Assembly (NCBI GenBank): GCA_032718475.1
Contig: JAUCBJ010009020.1
Coordinates: 1-35,567 of the forward strand
Origin: Nemertoderma westbladi
Lineage: Eukaryota > Xenacoelomorpha > Nemertodermatida > Nemertodermatidae
DNA length: 35,567 nucleotides
Direction: 5' to 3'
Shown: positions 10,042 through 19,105 of the stretch, one piece after another
How positions within the stretch are numbered: the first letter of the stretch is position 1
Layout of the letters: each line of letters begins with the position of its first letter
The notes under the pieces: model-generated
The model's input: the letters and a program-made list of their open reading frames with translations, nothing else
What the model was told of the DNA's origin: nothing
Database searches by the model: none
Made by a program: the position numbers and the translations under genes

Positions 10042-10470
10042 CGCTCAACAATGGCCTGAGTTCTCCACTAGTCCCAACCCGTCTGGTGCTGTCATAGCCA
10101 TGTAGAGGAGGTTGGGGGTGTCCGGACCGATGATTCTCTCCGCATGATTCTATCCACTACGGCCCGTTCTTCTTTCCGTCGACCGCCGTCGTGTGTCGAC
10201 TCGTCTTTCCCCTCTCTCGACTCGCTCTCTCGTTGTAGACGGCCCCCCTCGGTTTAGATTGCTGGATCGCCTATGGTCGATGAATCCGGCGTCGTGGGTC
10301 GGTACCGTCGCGTCGCGGCCTCGCGGATCGTTAGGTCGCCGTCTGGGGTCCGCGGCGGTGTCGTCTCTCCTTCTCGACTCATCTTTATCTTTACTTAGTG
10401 GCTGACTGTCAGTTAGAGTTTGGGTGTCTTATCACTATCGCGGTATCGGGCAGCTGCTGGTTCTTATCAC
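10042..10470 (-). other. Leader of the gag-only element; no clear primer-binding site
   Basis: This region lies between the 5' LTR (in element sense) and gag. The first bases inside the LTR on the minus strand are GTGATAAGAACCAGC, which do not start with TGG. I could not match them to the 3' end of a tRNA, so priming may use an internal tRNA site or the site has mutated. Confidence 0.5.
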
Positions 10471-11044
10471 TGTGACGGGATCCGAGAATCCCGATTTATC
10501 CGGTTTCTTATTTACGCGTCCCCACCATGTGTGTGAAAAGAGTTCTGATATTATTGAGTTGCTCTGACCATTGTTGGTAACGTATGTATAAATATATATA
10601 ATAAAGTGTAAGCACAGTTGGTAAGTGAATAAATGAGTACAGGTAATATAGTTGAATGATGATGGCGGCAGTGGACGGTGATAAGAGTTCCCGTTCTGCC
10701 CTAACTAAACTGACTAACTAAGTGAATAAATGAGGAACAGTTACTAGTAATATATTGCACTGGTTTGGCCGTATTACATTACTCAGCGGATGCCTGCCCC
10801 CCATTGGCTAATAACCCACTTCTCGCCCTCCCATCTCTCTGGGAGTGCTTCCCCCCGCTACTGTCACTCTCTCCCTCCCGGAGGTGTAACCTCTGACCCC
10901 CGCTGTGTGTGTGTGTTCCTTTGGGGTTTGTCGCCCCGTTTATTGGGGTGATACTGGGGCAATCAACCTCGTACTCCCAATATTGCTTAAAGGCCCTGCT
11001 TGGCCAACTTTATGGGGTGGTTGGCGGAATTGAATTCGCTAACA
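10471..11044 (-). repeat. 5' LTR (in element sense) of the gag-only element
   Basis: 574 bp, in direct orientation with 6876-7455. Differences are a handful of transitions and a few transversions near the first 60 bp and the last 120 bp, plus a 7-bp deletion in the hairpin. Next to it is TGAAT, the target duplication. Confidence 0.92.
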
Positions 11045-11765
11045 TGAATTCAATGGAATATGTAAAAATTCCATAAGAGTTTTCAAACATGTATTTTTCG
11101 CCGGTGGTTGAAAATTGTAGTGCCAGCACCAACAATAAGCAAATTGATCTATAGATAGTATCATCTTGTTTCTTGTGTTTTACGGGTCTATGGAGGTCCT
11201 GAATCTGATGGAATCAATAAAAATTTCACTGGACATCTCAAACTTGTACGTTTTGGTAATGGGTACGAAATTTGGTGCTAGCACCAAAATTTCCCATATT
11301 ACGCCGAAAAATACAATTAGCAATGATCTGGCAAATTAAAAATGTATTCCATTAGAATCAGCGCCCCTGAAAACCTAACAATGTGAATATATAGCATGGT
11401 ATAAGTGAATTAAAAATTTTGTGTTCAAACTGAAAAGTGCTGGTTACTTGTTTTTTTCATTTTCTGCTTAAGTAGAGTACTAAAACAGCCATTTATAGTA
11501 ATCAGATCATTTTTAAACCCTTTCCAATGGATTTTGCGCCCCAGAAAACCAGTATTGAAAAACAATTAGCCGAAAATTATAACTTTAAAATTTTATGAAA
11601 ATTGTTCACTACTTTAAGTTTGGTGCAGCAAAATAACCACCCAAAAATTTTTTTTCAAAATGTTTTTCTTCGGTCGGATTCGGACGTACAAACAAAAAAT
11701 CAGGCGTTTTCGTTAAAATTTGTAGATTTTAGTATTTGTACAGCATTTTATAGGTACTAATAGGG
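11045..11765. repeat. Tandem repeats and right arm of the piggyBac-like element
   Basis: 11045-11290 continues the roughly 160-bp units (TCAAACATGTATTTTTCGCC, then CTCAAACTTGTACGTTTTGG). From 11290 to 11765 is AT-rich unique right-arm sequence ending TACTAATAGGG before TTAA. No frames of interest. Confidence 0.65.
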
Positions 11766-11769
11766 TTAA

Positions 11770-11868
11770 AGATTCGTGGGTGATAGGTAGTTGTGGCCGT
11801 GCAATTTTGTCAATAAACTGGCATAGCATTCTTAATGCAGCTGCAATGCAGCATGATGATTATAGATA
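11770..11868 (+). pseudogene. 3' end of non-LTR family A fragment (right half)
   Basis: Contains GTGGGTGATAGGTAGTTGTG, GGCATAGCATTCTTAATGC and AGCTGCAATGCAGCATG, matching the terminal 100 bp of element A (reverse complement of 14995-15090). It continues the fragment at 3383-3590. Its 3' end sits about 12 bp from the splice donor of crystallin exon B. Confidence 0.75.
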
Positions 11869-11880
11869 GTTATAACTTAC

Positions 11881-12039
11881 ATCTGGCAGTGGACGAACTG
11901 AACGTATTTTATCTTCAAGTAAAGGATCCCAGTCAGCCGCGGTGGGGTATTCACCTGGTCCCAGAATGACTTGTCTGTCCGCGGCATTACTACTAGCAAA
12001 TGATGGATCTTCATGAAGAATCCAAGTACCACAGTGGAC
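11881..12039 (-). CDS. beta/gamma-crystallin-like gene, exon B (second Greek-key motif)
   Basis: On minus, an acceptor (TTAATTTAG) precedes 53 codons in phase 0, followed by a GTAAGT donor. The peptide contains CGTWILHEDPSF, VILGPGEYPTAADWD and KIRSVRPLPD. This is the Greek-key signature: an aromatic-hydrophobic first strand, a conserved Gly and a Y/W corner, then a D-K-I-x-S strand. It joins exon A in phase and produces the expected SSIQ-VHCGTW motif boundary. The second motif's calcium ligand box reads EDKIRS, so position 5 is Arg where Ser/Thr is usual. If the donor is not used, translation would end after VSYNYL; otherwise another exon lies to the left. Beta/gamma-crystallins are compact structural or Ca2+-binding proteins. 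Confidence 0.85.
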
Positions 12040-12166
12040 CTAAATTAACAACATTTAATTAATCCAAGTTAAATTTGGAGATGTTTAGGATGTTTAAGCT
12101 TAGTTTATATAGAGATATCATATCTCTCATACATATAGACTTGCTGCTCTCGTAAAGGGGGGGTAT

Positions 12167-12363
12167 TTTAACGACCTCATTGTATGAAATGGATTCGGGT
12201 GCTAATAATAATTAATATAGCTGACAATCAGCTGTCGTACAGTACACACAGTACACTACATGACTATGAATCAGGTATCTGTTAGTGGAGTAGGAATATA
12301 ACCAATTTGTGAAATAAAAACTAATAAGAAGATTATTATTCGCCTTTCTATTATGCACTTACA
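12167..12363 (+). repeat. LTR of a Ty3/gypsy-like element, left inverted arm
   Basis: About 197 bp ending CACTTACA. It is the reverse complement of 12816-13011 with few mismatches. Homology between the arms extends about 20 bp outward into a purine-rich AAAGGGGGGG tract that resembles a polypurine tract. Confidence 0.7.
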
Positions 12364-12374
12364 TCTTGGCATTT

Positions 12375-12815
12375 TGGTTTCCTTGGGATGTGTGATTTTT
12401 ACTACAGATTTGTTTGAAGATTCTCGGGTATAGCAACCCCTTTGACAGACTTAACAAGAAGAGATAAGCAAAAACACAATGTTTTAAATTGGAGCGAAGC
12501 AGCCAATAATTCGTTCAACGAGCTTAAAAATGCACTGTTAAACTCAGTGTCCCTGGCATTTCCAGCGAAGAATGCCAAACTCAGTTACTACAGATGCGTC
12601 TAATATTGCCATAGGGGCAGTTATACATCAATTGGTAAATGGCGTTCCAGAACCTCTCTGTTTCTATTCTAGACAGTTAACGCTTTGTGAAACTCACAAA
12701 TCAGCCTTTGATAGGGAACTATTAGCTATTTACGAGACATTGAAACACCACGACCACGAATGGCTTCTAGGGCAATCGTAATCTATCTTAACAGATCATA
12801 AACCACTTACCAAAA
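12375..12815 (+). pseudogene. Ty3/gypsy pol scrap (end of RT and RNase H)
   Basis: Plus-strand translation in shifting frames gives a degraded FLG...FYYRFV stretch, then LTDLTRRDKQK and NWSEAANNSFNELKNAL. The 69-codon frame 12572-12781 reads VTTDASNIAIGAVIHQ, SRQLTLCETHKSAFDREL, then a stop and TDHKPLT. This is the RT-RNase H junction typical of gypsy pol (TDAS, FDREL, TDHKPL). Gag, protease, most of RT and integrase are absent. It sits directly against LTRs on both sides, an impossible order for an intact element, so it is the product of rearrangement. Confidence 0.8.
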
Positions 12816-13011
12816 TGTAATTGCATAAAGAAAGGCGAATATTAATCTTCTTAATAGTTTTTATCTCACAAATTGGTTATATTCCTACTCCACTAATAGA
12901 TACCTGATTCATAGTCATGTAGTGTACTGTGTGTACTGTACGACAGCTGATTGTCAGCTATATTAATTATTATTAGCACCCGAACCCATTTCATACAATG
13001 AGGTCGTTACA
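12816..13011 (-). repeat. LTR of a Ty3/gypsy-like element, right inverted arm
   Basis: About 196 bp; on minus it starts TGTAACGACCTCA and ends ATTACA. It is preceded on minus by AAAGTGGGAGTAG, a plausible polypurine tract. It is inverted relative to the left LTR, so the pair forms long hairpin arms around the pol scrap. Confidence 0.7.
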
Positions 13012-13029
13012 CTACTCCCACTTTACGAG

Positions 13030-13960
13030 AGCGGAGCTGTATACAACAACAACAAAATATATATTTATTTAGATTCGGAAACTATCCTAAAAGACTAATC
13101 AATTTCAATAATATTTTAATAATATATATCTAATAATATACCTTCCTAATTATTCATTGCAATAAGGTAGGCCATACCTAAGAAAATATCAATTACGGTA
13201 ACAACCACTTTCGCATATAGAAATGTACATAATCGCGTGGCGTATTGCACCATATACAACGTGCTTTAGGCATTAATTAAATTAACACTTTAATTAATTA
13301 AATATGGTGATAGGTAGAATTTACTTATCACAATGAATTAAGCAATCACCATTATCGCCAAAATATAAATGTAAACAATATTATTCTATCGCCTGTTCCA
13401 ATCAAATTTTGGACAGGATTATTATTATCTAATGTATTCACACATTAGCACCAACAAGACAAGCGGGTGTTCTATTATATCAATAGGGTATTAATAATTT
13501 TACACAGTATTTATAAGTGTTTATAACAACAATAATATATATATATATACTCATACTGTAGGGTAGGCCTATATTGTAGACTACTGTACAATCATATAAC
13601 ACCACATAAATAACAATAATAGGTATTTAATAAAGTTCAATTGGAAATTGTTATATTCCAGAGTTTTTAAAATTAAATTAAGAATTATCCGAGTTTAAAT
13701 TTCGCGGATTTTATTACCTTTTTTTTACTTCTATCTGCCCAACACTTGTTATCAAAATCCTTCGACAACATGGCTGGTTTAACCCTGTCAAGTGAAATGG
13801 TTTGTTGAGCATTCTTATAACAGATTGTGTGGGATTATTTCACTGTTAAGGTAGATATCTACAGTACTATGTAAAAAACTTTCTAAACCCGACGTATTTT
13901 GCCTTGATTTGTAGTTATTGTAATATGCCTTATTTCCTACAATAGTTATAATTTCACTTG
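13030..13960. other. AT-rich intron DNA, nothing recognised
   Basis: Very AT-rich with ATTAATTAA runs and a (TA)n stretch at about 13534-13551. No exon, frame or repeat family identified here. Confidence 0.5.
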
Positions 13961-13970
13961 GGTTTCCATT

Positions 13971-14042
13971 GCTGCAGTGGTCGAGTAGGTTAAGGTGCTG
14001 CGGGTTACATTCTAAGTAGGTCAGGGGTTCGAATCTGGATAG
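13971..14042 (+). promoter_or_regulatory. tRNA-like head with Pol III A and B boxes
   Basis: Box A-like AGTGGTCGAGTAGGTTAAGG followed by box B-like GGGGTTCGAATCT at 14024-14036. The wording resembles class II (Ser/Leu) tRNAs, but there is no clean acceptor or anticodon stem. Confidence 0.65.
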
Positions 14043-14258
14043 GTAAATTTGTATTTTGGGCTATTGTATTTTCGGTTTCATTAAATTAGATAAGCCAATA
14101 AGGTGCGTACAACACGTGGAACGATGGGTTGGGCCAATCATAGGGCACTTGATAATTTATTGCTCCAATGTGCGCTCGTAGAATGTTGTAGAATGTTCTA
14201 GTTGATTCCATGCTTAGGATTTGCTATATAAGGGGTGGTTTTTGCCCTTCGGTTATCA

Positions 14259-14337
14259 CCTAATCACTTGTAAAACCTTATCCTAATCACTTGTAAAACC
14301 TTATCCTAATCACTTGTAAAACCTTATCCTAATCACT
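14259..14337 (+). repeat. 23-bp tandem repeat, about 3.4 units
   Basis: The unit begins CCTAATCACTTGTAAAACC and repeats exactly three times plus 10 bp. It lies about 30 bp downstream of the TATA box of the repeat, where a start site would be expected. Copy 1 lacks the expansion. Confidence 0.95.
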
Positions 14338-14690
14338 TTTTAGTTTAAGTTGATAAGTCTTTGTCATTTACATTAAATATACTGTAAACTCTCAGCCATG
14401 TAGTTTTAACGTATATATCTCGAGACAGCCAAACACTACGGGGAATGGCTGCCTGGACCATTAGGCTTCAGCAATGCAAGGGAAAAGATGTCGACCATGC
14501 ATTAAGGAGCCCACATTATCTTCATCCATCCATTCGAGAGTATGCCTCACTGCCCGAAAGCGCCCACGTCAGAGGAAGGTAAGACTTTGTTTGACGCCCT
14601 TGCACGCAGTAAGACCTTAGATCAAGGTAAGGCGTGATGCCATCCTGGGACGCCATAAAATTTAGGATCAAATATCTCAGATTCAGACAG

Positions 14691-14989
14691 GAAAAAATAG
14701 TCCAGGAGAAATGGGGTCGAACCATAAATTAGGGTACGGACGCAATTTTTTTGGCTTAAATTATAGTATGGGGGTGGAGTAACACAAAACAGGCCATAAA
14801 AACTTCTGAGACCTTGAGCAATTTTTTTTATGCAACTTATTAATTGAAAGTTAACATTGCATTTTAAACTCTATTTCTGCAATAGATTTACGTACATAGT
14901 CATAGTGGTCGGCATATGTGTTTGCACTGCCAGAATCTCTGCATGTCCAACATAGTTTACAGTTGTAAATTACAATCCTTGTTACTATA
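14691..14989. other. Unique DNA with a short minus-strand frame
   Basis: On minus, an 80-codon frame (14851-15090) begins in the 3' end of element A and runs into flanking DNA, where it reads YNCKLCWTC then NTYADHYDYV. The C-x2-C-x2-C spacing is suggestive but too short to assign. It could be a fossil exon or chance. Confidence 0.3.
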
Positions 14990-15184
14990 CTACTAGGATC
15001 GGCATGCTGCATTGCAGCTGCATTTTTAAGAATGCTGTGCCGGCTTGTCAACAAAATTGCACCGCCACAACTCCCTATCACCCATGACATTTGCTAGATC
15101 ATCCGCATCTTTAAGGCCAGTGTCCTTTAAGATGCGTCTCAAGAAAGTCATGGGCTGTCCACCATGCTTATTCACTCCATGAGG

Positions 15185-16438
15185 CTACCAAAGTACAAGA
15201 TTATGCAATGGCTGGTCCTCACGGCGAAAGCAATGTCCTGCAAAGCGGAGGCGATTTTGTTCTAGTGTTAAGCTTGGGGGAACCAATGACACACCTCCAA
15301 TGTTATATAGTGTCTGGTTGGAGATGTGTGCATTGTACTTGACAAAATGAACCCGGCGTAGCATTCTTGTGAATGTGCCATCCAGAGACTTGGTGTCCTC
15401 AGCAGTTAGAGCCCAGCATGGACTCCCATAGAGGAGTACTGGAACTACTGCTGCTCTAAATAATCGGACCTTAAGTTTCCGATTAATTCTCGGTGACTTC
15501 CAAATCCTGGAAAACCTATTCAAGGCTGCCCATGCCTTTCCCTTACGTATTCGAAGGTCCTCACCTGACTTCCGGATCCATGATCCCAGGTAACAGAAGT
15601 CGTCCACATGCTCAAGCATACCATCCTTTGAGCTTATGCTCAACCGATCAGAGACTTGCTGAGGACTTTCAAAGTTAACTGTCAGAATTTTGGTCTTTCT
15701 GGAGTTAATAAAAAGACCAACACTAGAAGCAGCATGTTCTAATGAGCTAAGGAGCCGTTGGGCTCCCTCTAATGATTCTGAGAGTACTCCTAAGTCATCA
15801 GCAAAGTCTAGATCAGTTAGGTACTTGGCAGGATTTCCTCGACTTCTGGAGCCAGTAGGTGGAGTTATCATCACCCCATCATCATTATAATGATCTAAGG
15901 ACATGCGTAGAACATAGTCAACCACAATAATGAACAAGAATGGTGCAAGTGTGTCTCCTTGGAGAACGCCCCATAACACTTCAAATGGTTCTGTGTCACC
16001 GTCAACAGTAGACACAAATGTTGTCGAACCATCGTATACAGATCTGATTGCTGCAATAATTTCATCAGGAATCCCATATAATGAAAGTATGCTGAACATA
16101 CGTGAGCGAGAGACTGAATCAAAGGCCTTGAAGAAGTCAACAAAGATAACAGCCAGATGCCTGTCTTTCTTTTTTGATAACTCTTCAATTATCCTTCTAA
16201 GTGCCAAAATGGGCTCCATGGTCCCACGACCTTTACGGAACCCATTCTGATTTCCACGGAGCAGTCTATCAATGGGATCCCTGATGCGATTTAATAGAAT
16301 CCTATTGTATAGCTTTGCAGCAATCGAGATCAATGAGATTCCCCGAAAAGAACCATAGAGTGTTAGGTCGCCCTTCTTGGGAACTGGCACCAACTTATTT
16401 GTTTTCATTTCTTGTGGGACTCTTGTTGTTTGGTACAT
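15185..16438 (-). pseudogene. Element A EN-RT polyprotein, C-terminal part (reverse transcriptase)
   Basis: 417 codons continuing the RT after the 31-bp deletion. Motifs in order: KLVPVPKKGD, GISLISIAAK, NGFRKGRGT, VDFFKAFDSV (motif A), GVLQGDTLAPFLF (motif B), TDLDFADDLG (FADD active site, motif C), CYLGSWIRK, then a thumb and C-terminal region (RAAVVPVLLYGSPCWA). The frame stops at TGG-TAG. The copy at 33491-33769 has CAG there, so the natural protein extends about 50-60 residues further. The RT converts the element's RNA to DNA at the nicked target. The methionine at 16438 is internal and not a real start. Confidence 0.9.
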
Positions 16439-16464
16439 GTCTACTATGATGGGATAGATGAGCT

Positions 16465-18297
16465 TTAAACTCCATCTACTCCACTGGCATGATTGGTCTT
16501 AATGCTCTTTGCAGCAGCCTTCACTTCTGCAAAGGAGATATCGCCAGTGGGAATATCTGTGAGTACAGACTCAGACACTTTTACTTCTATAAAGTTATCA
16601 GGCAATACCCTGTCATTATTGAGGAGCTTTTCAAAGTGGGCTTTCCAACCATTGAGGCGATCGGCTGGTGATTCAGCCGTAACCTTGGTGGTTGGTTGGC
16701 TTTTCCGCCCAGTAAGCAGATTGATCGATTTCCATGCCTGGGATGATTGCCTGCTGTCGTCAGCATCATTGATGGCATCAACCTGTTGGTTTATTAGCTC
16801 CTGTAGATTAGCAGAGTACTGCCTGTTTAGGGACCTAGATGCAGCCTTAACTGCATTCTTGGCCGCTGTAGTCTGTTTGAGTCGGGACTCTTTCTGCGCC
16901 TTATGAAGGTCATTTCGGCACTTCTGAATTTTGTTGTCAGTCCAGGGGGCCCTTTTCCTGTTTCGAGGGTATACAGGAACTGTTTCTGCAGCTGCTAACT
17001 TAACTGCTTCTGTAAAGGCAGTATAGCCCTCACAGTGATCTGCCGCCTCAGAGGCAAGAGCCTCATACCTGTTGCTCAGCTGTAGTGTGAAGCTGGATCT
17101 CACACTTGGCTGTTGCAACAGAGAGGACCAGTCATGCCGCGGCAAGGCAGATTTCGTTGTTCTGCTAGCACGCAGACTAAGTCTTACCTTGGCCACAATA
17201 AGGCGGTGATCACTGGAGAAGGGTCGAAGTGTAAATGCATTACAGTCTTGTATAGAGCTCCTGTATTTCCTACGAAACAGAATATGGTCTATCTGGGACT
17301 TGTGACCACTGGGTCCACTATGAGTCCATAGCTTTCCAGTTCGCTTCTTGAACTGGGTTCCAGCCGAAAACAATCCATTTCCAGAGATAAAATCCTGAAG
17401 ATGGACAGAATTTCGGTTAACACTATTGCTATAGACCCAGGGCGATGTAGGTGATTGATGCAGACTTGCATTAAAGTCTCCCAGGAATGTTAAGAATGCA
17501 TGCTGATCCACTCCATCAGTAGCTGCTTGTAGATTGTGGTAGAAATTTTCCACCTCCTCTACAGGGGCAACACTAGTTGGAGAGTAGCACACAATCAGAA
17601 CCACCTTAGGAAACTTCTTAGCCAGTCTTCCAGAACATGAGAAGTGGCAACGGATGATGCGGTTAGAGATTTGGTCTATTTTGTCCAATGCTGCATGTGC
17701 AGTTGGATTCATCAATAGACCAATTCCACCATTGCCACTATCATCTGCTGACGCGAGGGCGAGTCGCCAACCGCCCCCCATGTCCTTAATCAGAACCTCA
17801 TCAGTCTGTCCAGTCTGCATTCGGTGCTCTTGAACACCCACTGCGCTAAGAGAAAGCTTATCTGCCAAGGCAGTCAGCTCACCTTGTCGCATTGGGGACC
17901 CGAGTGTTAGGGTGTTTACTGAGGCTAGTCTTGTGACTTGCCTCAGATTCACCAATGGCTTTGTTGGTCGGGGTGGAACATGAGAGTAGCCTCCAACTCC
18001 AGAATCCCTCTCCCCATCACAATCTGGCCTTCCTGGTGACCCAGGGTTTGGGCCAGAAAGGTCATCAGGAAAGGGACTCAAATAATTGTTGGCTGCTCTC
18101 TCTCCAGTAGGGGGTGAGACAGGCAGCCAGTCAGGAGTTAACTGACGCCTGTGAGGCCGATTGTGTCCGGTAATTCCACTGGCCTCTAGTGGCCGGACCT
18201 CCGCATTGCTAATGTAATCCATAGTGGGGGTTGGGGGGTGCTTTTTTTGCCGAGTCAGCTCTCGGGGCAAATACCACACCCTGGTTTGCCATTCCAC
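16465..18297 (-). pseudogene. Element A EN-RT polyprotein, N-terminal part (APE-like endonuclease)
   Basis: 610 codons. Residues 1-100 are a Pro-rich linker. An apurinic-type endonuclease follows at about 105-370: ASVNTLTL (metal-binding Asn), VGVQEHR (catalytic Glu), FLGDFNASLHQ (Asp/Asn), SQIDHILF and PFSSDHRLIV (SDH). All the core residues of the LINE endonuclease are present, so the nicking enzyme looks intact in sequence. Residues 400-610 lead towards the reverse transcriptase and end ASGVDGV, the start of RT motif 1. A stop follows because 31 bp present in the copy at 31805-32470 are missing here. The rest of the RT continues in another frame. Confidence 0.9.
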
Positions 18298-18299
18298 AG

Positions 18300-18718
18300 G
18301 GTGGGTGTCGCAATGGAGTCAGATATGAGGCCCATCACCCATATCTACTCTGGCGCACATGACCCACCATTGGCTGTTGCAGCTCATCTGCTGGGTCATG
18401 CCCTGTACCCTTGCTGCCAGGTGCAGGTCGCAGTGAAGTGCTCTCAGAGTGGACATGAGAACACTCTACTCCTGACCAGCCATTGGTAGATCACCATCTG
18501 CCTGGTCAGGCCATATACCCCTGCAGCCAAGTATATGGGTCCTTAATCCAGGACCAAGGGCGTCCTTATCCCAGAACGAAGGGGGTCCTAGTTACAGGAC
18601 CAGATTTGCCCTAGTAAGAGGGTCTATGCAGCTACAGGTGGCACCTCCTTTATGCTGCATGGAGGTGGCAAGTTTTCTTGATCAATGACCTAGAATACCT
18701 GACCTGACCACGACCTGA
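18300..18718 (-). promoter_or_regulatory. 5' UTR of element A with about 115-bp tandem monomers
   Basis: Units starting at about 18361 and 18474 (GACCCACCATTGG versus GACCAGCCATTGG) and a partial unit at 18300-18360 align with one another. Tandem 5' monomers act as internal promoters in some LINEs, and that role is inferred here. The outermost 130 bp (about 18590-18718) recur at 29730-29845. Confidence 0.6.
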
Positions 18719-18731
18719 CCTTGTTACTATA

Positions 18732-19105
18732 GCAACGGGCTTGAGGATAATATTGCAAGAATGATGGACCTCCTCTACTCCAAATACAGGGGTATAGCTA
18801 ACCTGATCGAATATGGTCAGCATTACAAAATCCTTGTCACCACAGCAACGGGTCATGATAACTGGTTTATAGAAAATATGGCATATACTTTTTGTTCGCG
18901 GTATTTCATTTTATCATAACGCGAGTTACAGATTTTTTGGATTTATTTTTTATGAATGTGCCAATATCAGCACTGGGTGCGGAACATAAAATTCGAGAAC
19001 ATTCAATAGACTGGGGGCGATTTATGGGCGAATCTTGGGGCAATTTACGGGGCACGGATATTTAAGGGCCAGGGGTGGGAGGCAAAATCAAGTAATACTA
19101 TCAGC
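18732..19105. other. Intron DNA, nothing recognised
   Basis: No frame, known repeat or RNA feature. A GGGGCGATTTATGGGCG / GGGGCAATTTACGGGGC near-repeat occurs at about 19013-19055. Confidence 0.4.

Larger units (their letters stand above)
6876..11044 (-). mobile_element. Complete gag-only LTR retrotransposon (TR-GAG-like)
   Basis: Two direct LTRs (6876-7455 and 10471-11044) start TGTGACGG and end CGCTAACA, and TGAAT is duplicated on both sides (6871-6875, 11045-11049). A purine tract on the minus strand abuts the left LTR, so the element reads on minus. The 3.0-kb interior encodes one gag-like protein, now in three frame segments. I find no protease, reverse transcriptase, RNase H or integrase. 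The LTRs differ by about a dozen substitutions plus small indels (roughly 2 percent by eye), so insertion is fairly recent. It must have used enzymes from another element. Compare the plant TR-GAG group; family relation to BEL or gypsy is unresolved. Confidence 0.88.
3595..11765. mobile_element. piggyBac-like non-autonomous element with TTAA duplication (copy 1)
   Basis: TTAA stands on both sides (3591-3594 and 11766-11769). The termini are inverted: CCTTATTA at the left, TAATAGGG at the right. TTAA targets with CCY termini are typical of piggyBac-like transposons. The element interrupts a non-LTR fragment whose two halves flank it, which supports the boundaries. Removing two later insertions (3725-6228 and 6876-11049) leaves about 1.5 kb with no transposase frame. 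Its body contains roughly 160-bp tandem repeats. A second, internally deleted copy starts at 21491, also after TTAA. The terminal inverted repeat visible is short (8 bp), so the superfamily is an inference from target site and ends. Confidence 0.65.
13971..14690 (+). repeat. tRNA-headed SINE-like repeat, copy 2
   Basis: Homologous to 1640-2450 on the opposite strand. Order: tRNA-like head (13971-14042), CCAAT-type motifs (14094-14100, 14131-14140), paired GAA/TTC motifs (14178-14201), a TATA box (CTATATAAGG, 14224-14233), a 23-bp tandem array, then a 350-bp conserved tail. No conserved frame. The combination of a Pol III head with a Pol II-type promoter is unusual for a SINE. Confidence 0.6.
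14990..18718 (-). mobile_element. Full-length non-LTR retrotransposon, family A
   Basis: A 13-bp duplication CCTTGTTACTATA flanks it (14977-14989 and 18719-18731). Order on minus: 5' UTR with tandem monomers, one EN-RT reading frame, and a short 3' UTR ending in GATCCTAGTAG with TAG-type repeats in place of poly(A). Total 3.73 kb. No separate ORF1 is seen, as in RTE-like elements; the clade is not assigned firmly. It is dead because of a 31-bp deletion and a late stop. At least five other fragments of the family lie in this window. Confidence 0.9.

Noticed and set aside
13971-14042. Functional tRNA gene
   Set aside because: A and B boxes are present, but acceptor and anticodon stems do not pair properly, and the sequence is the head of a dispersed repeat.
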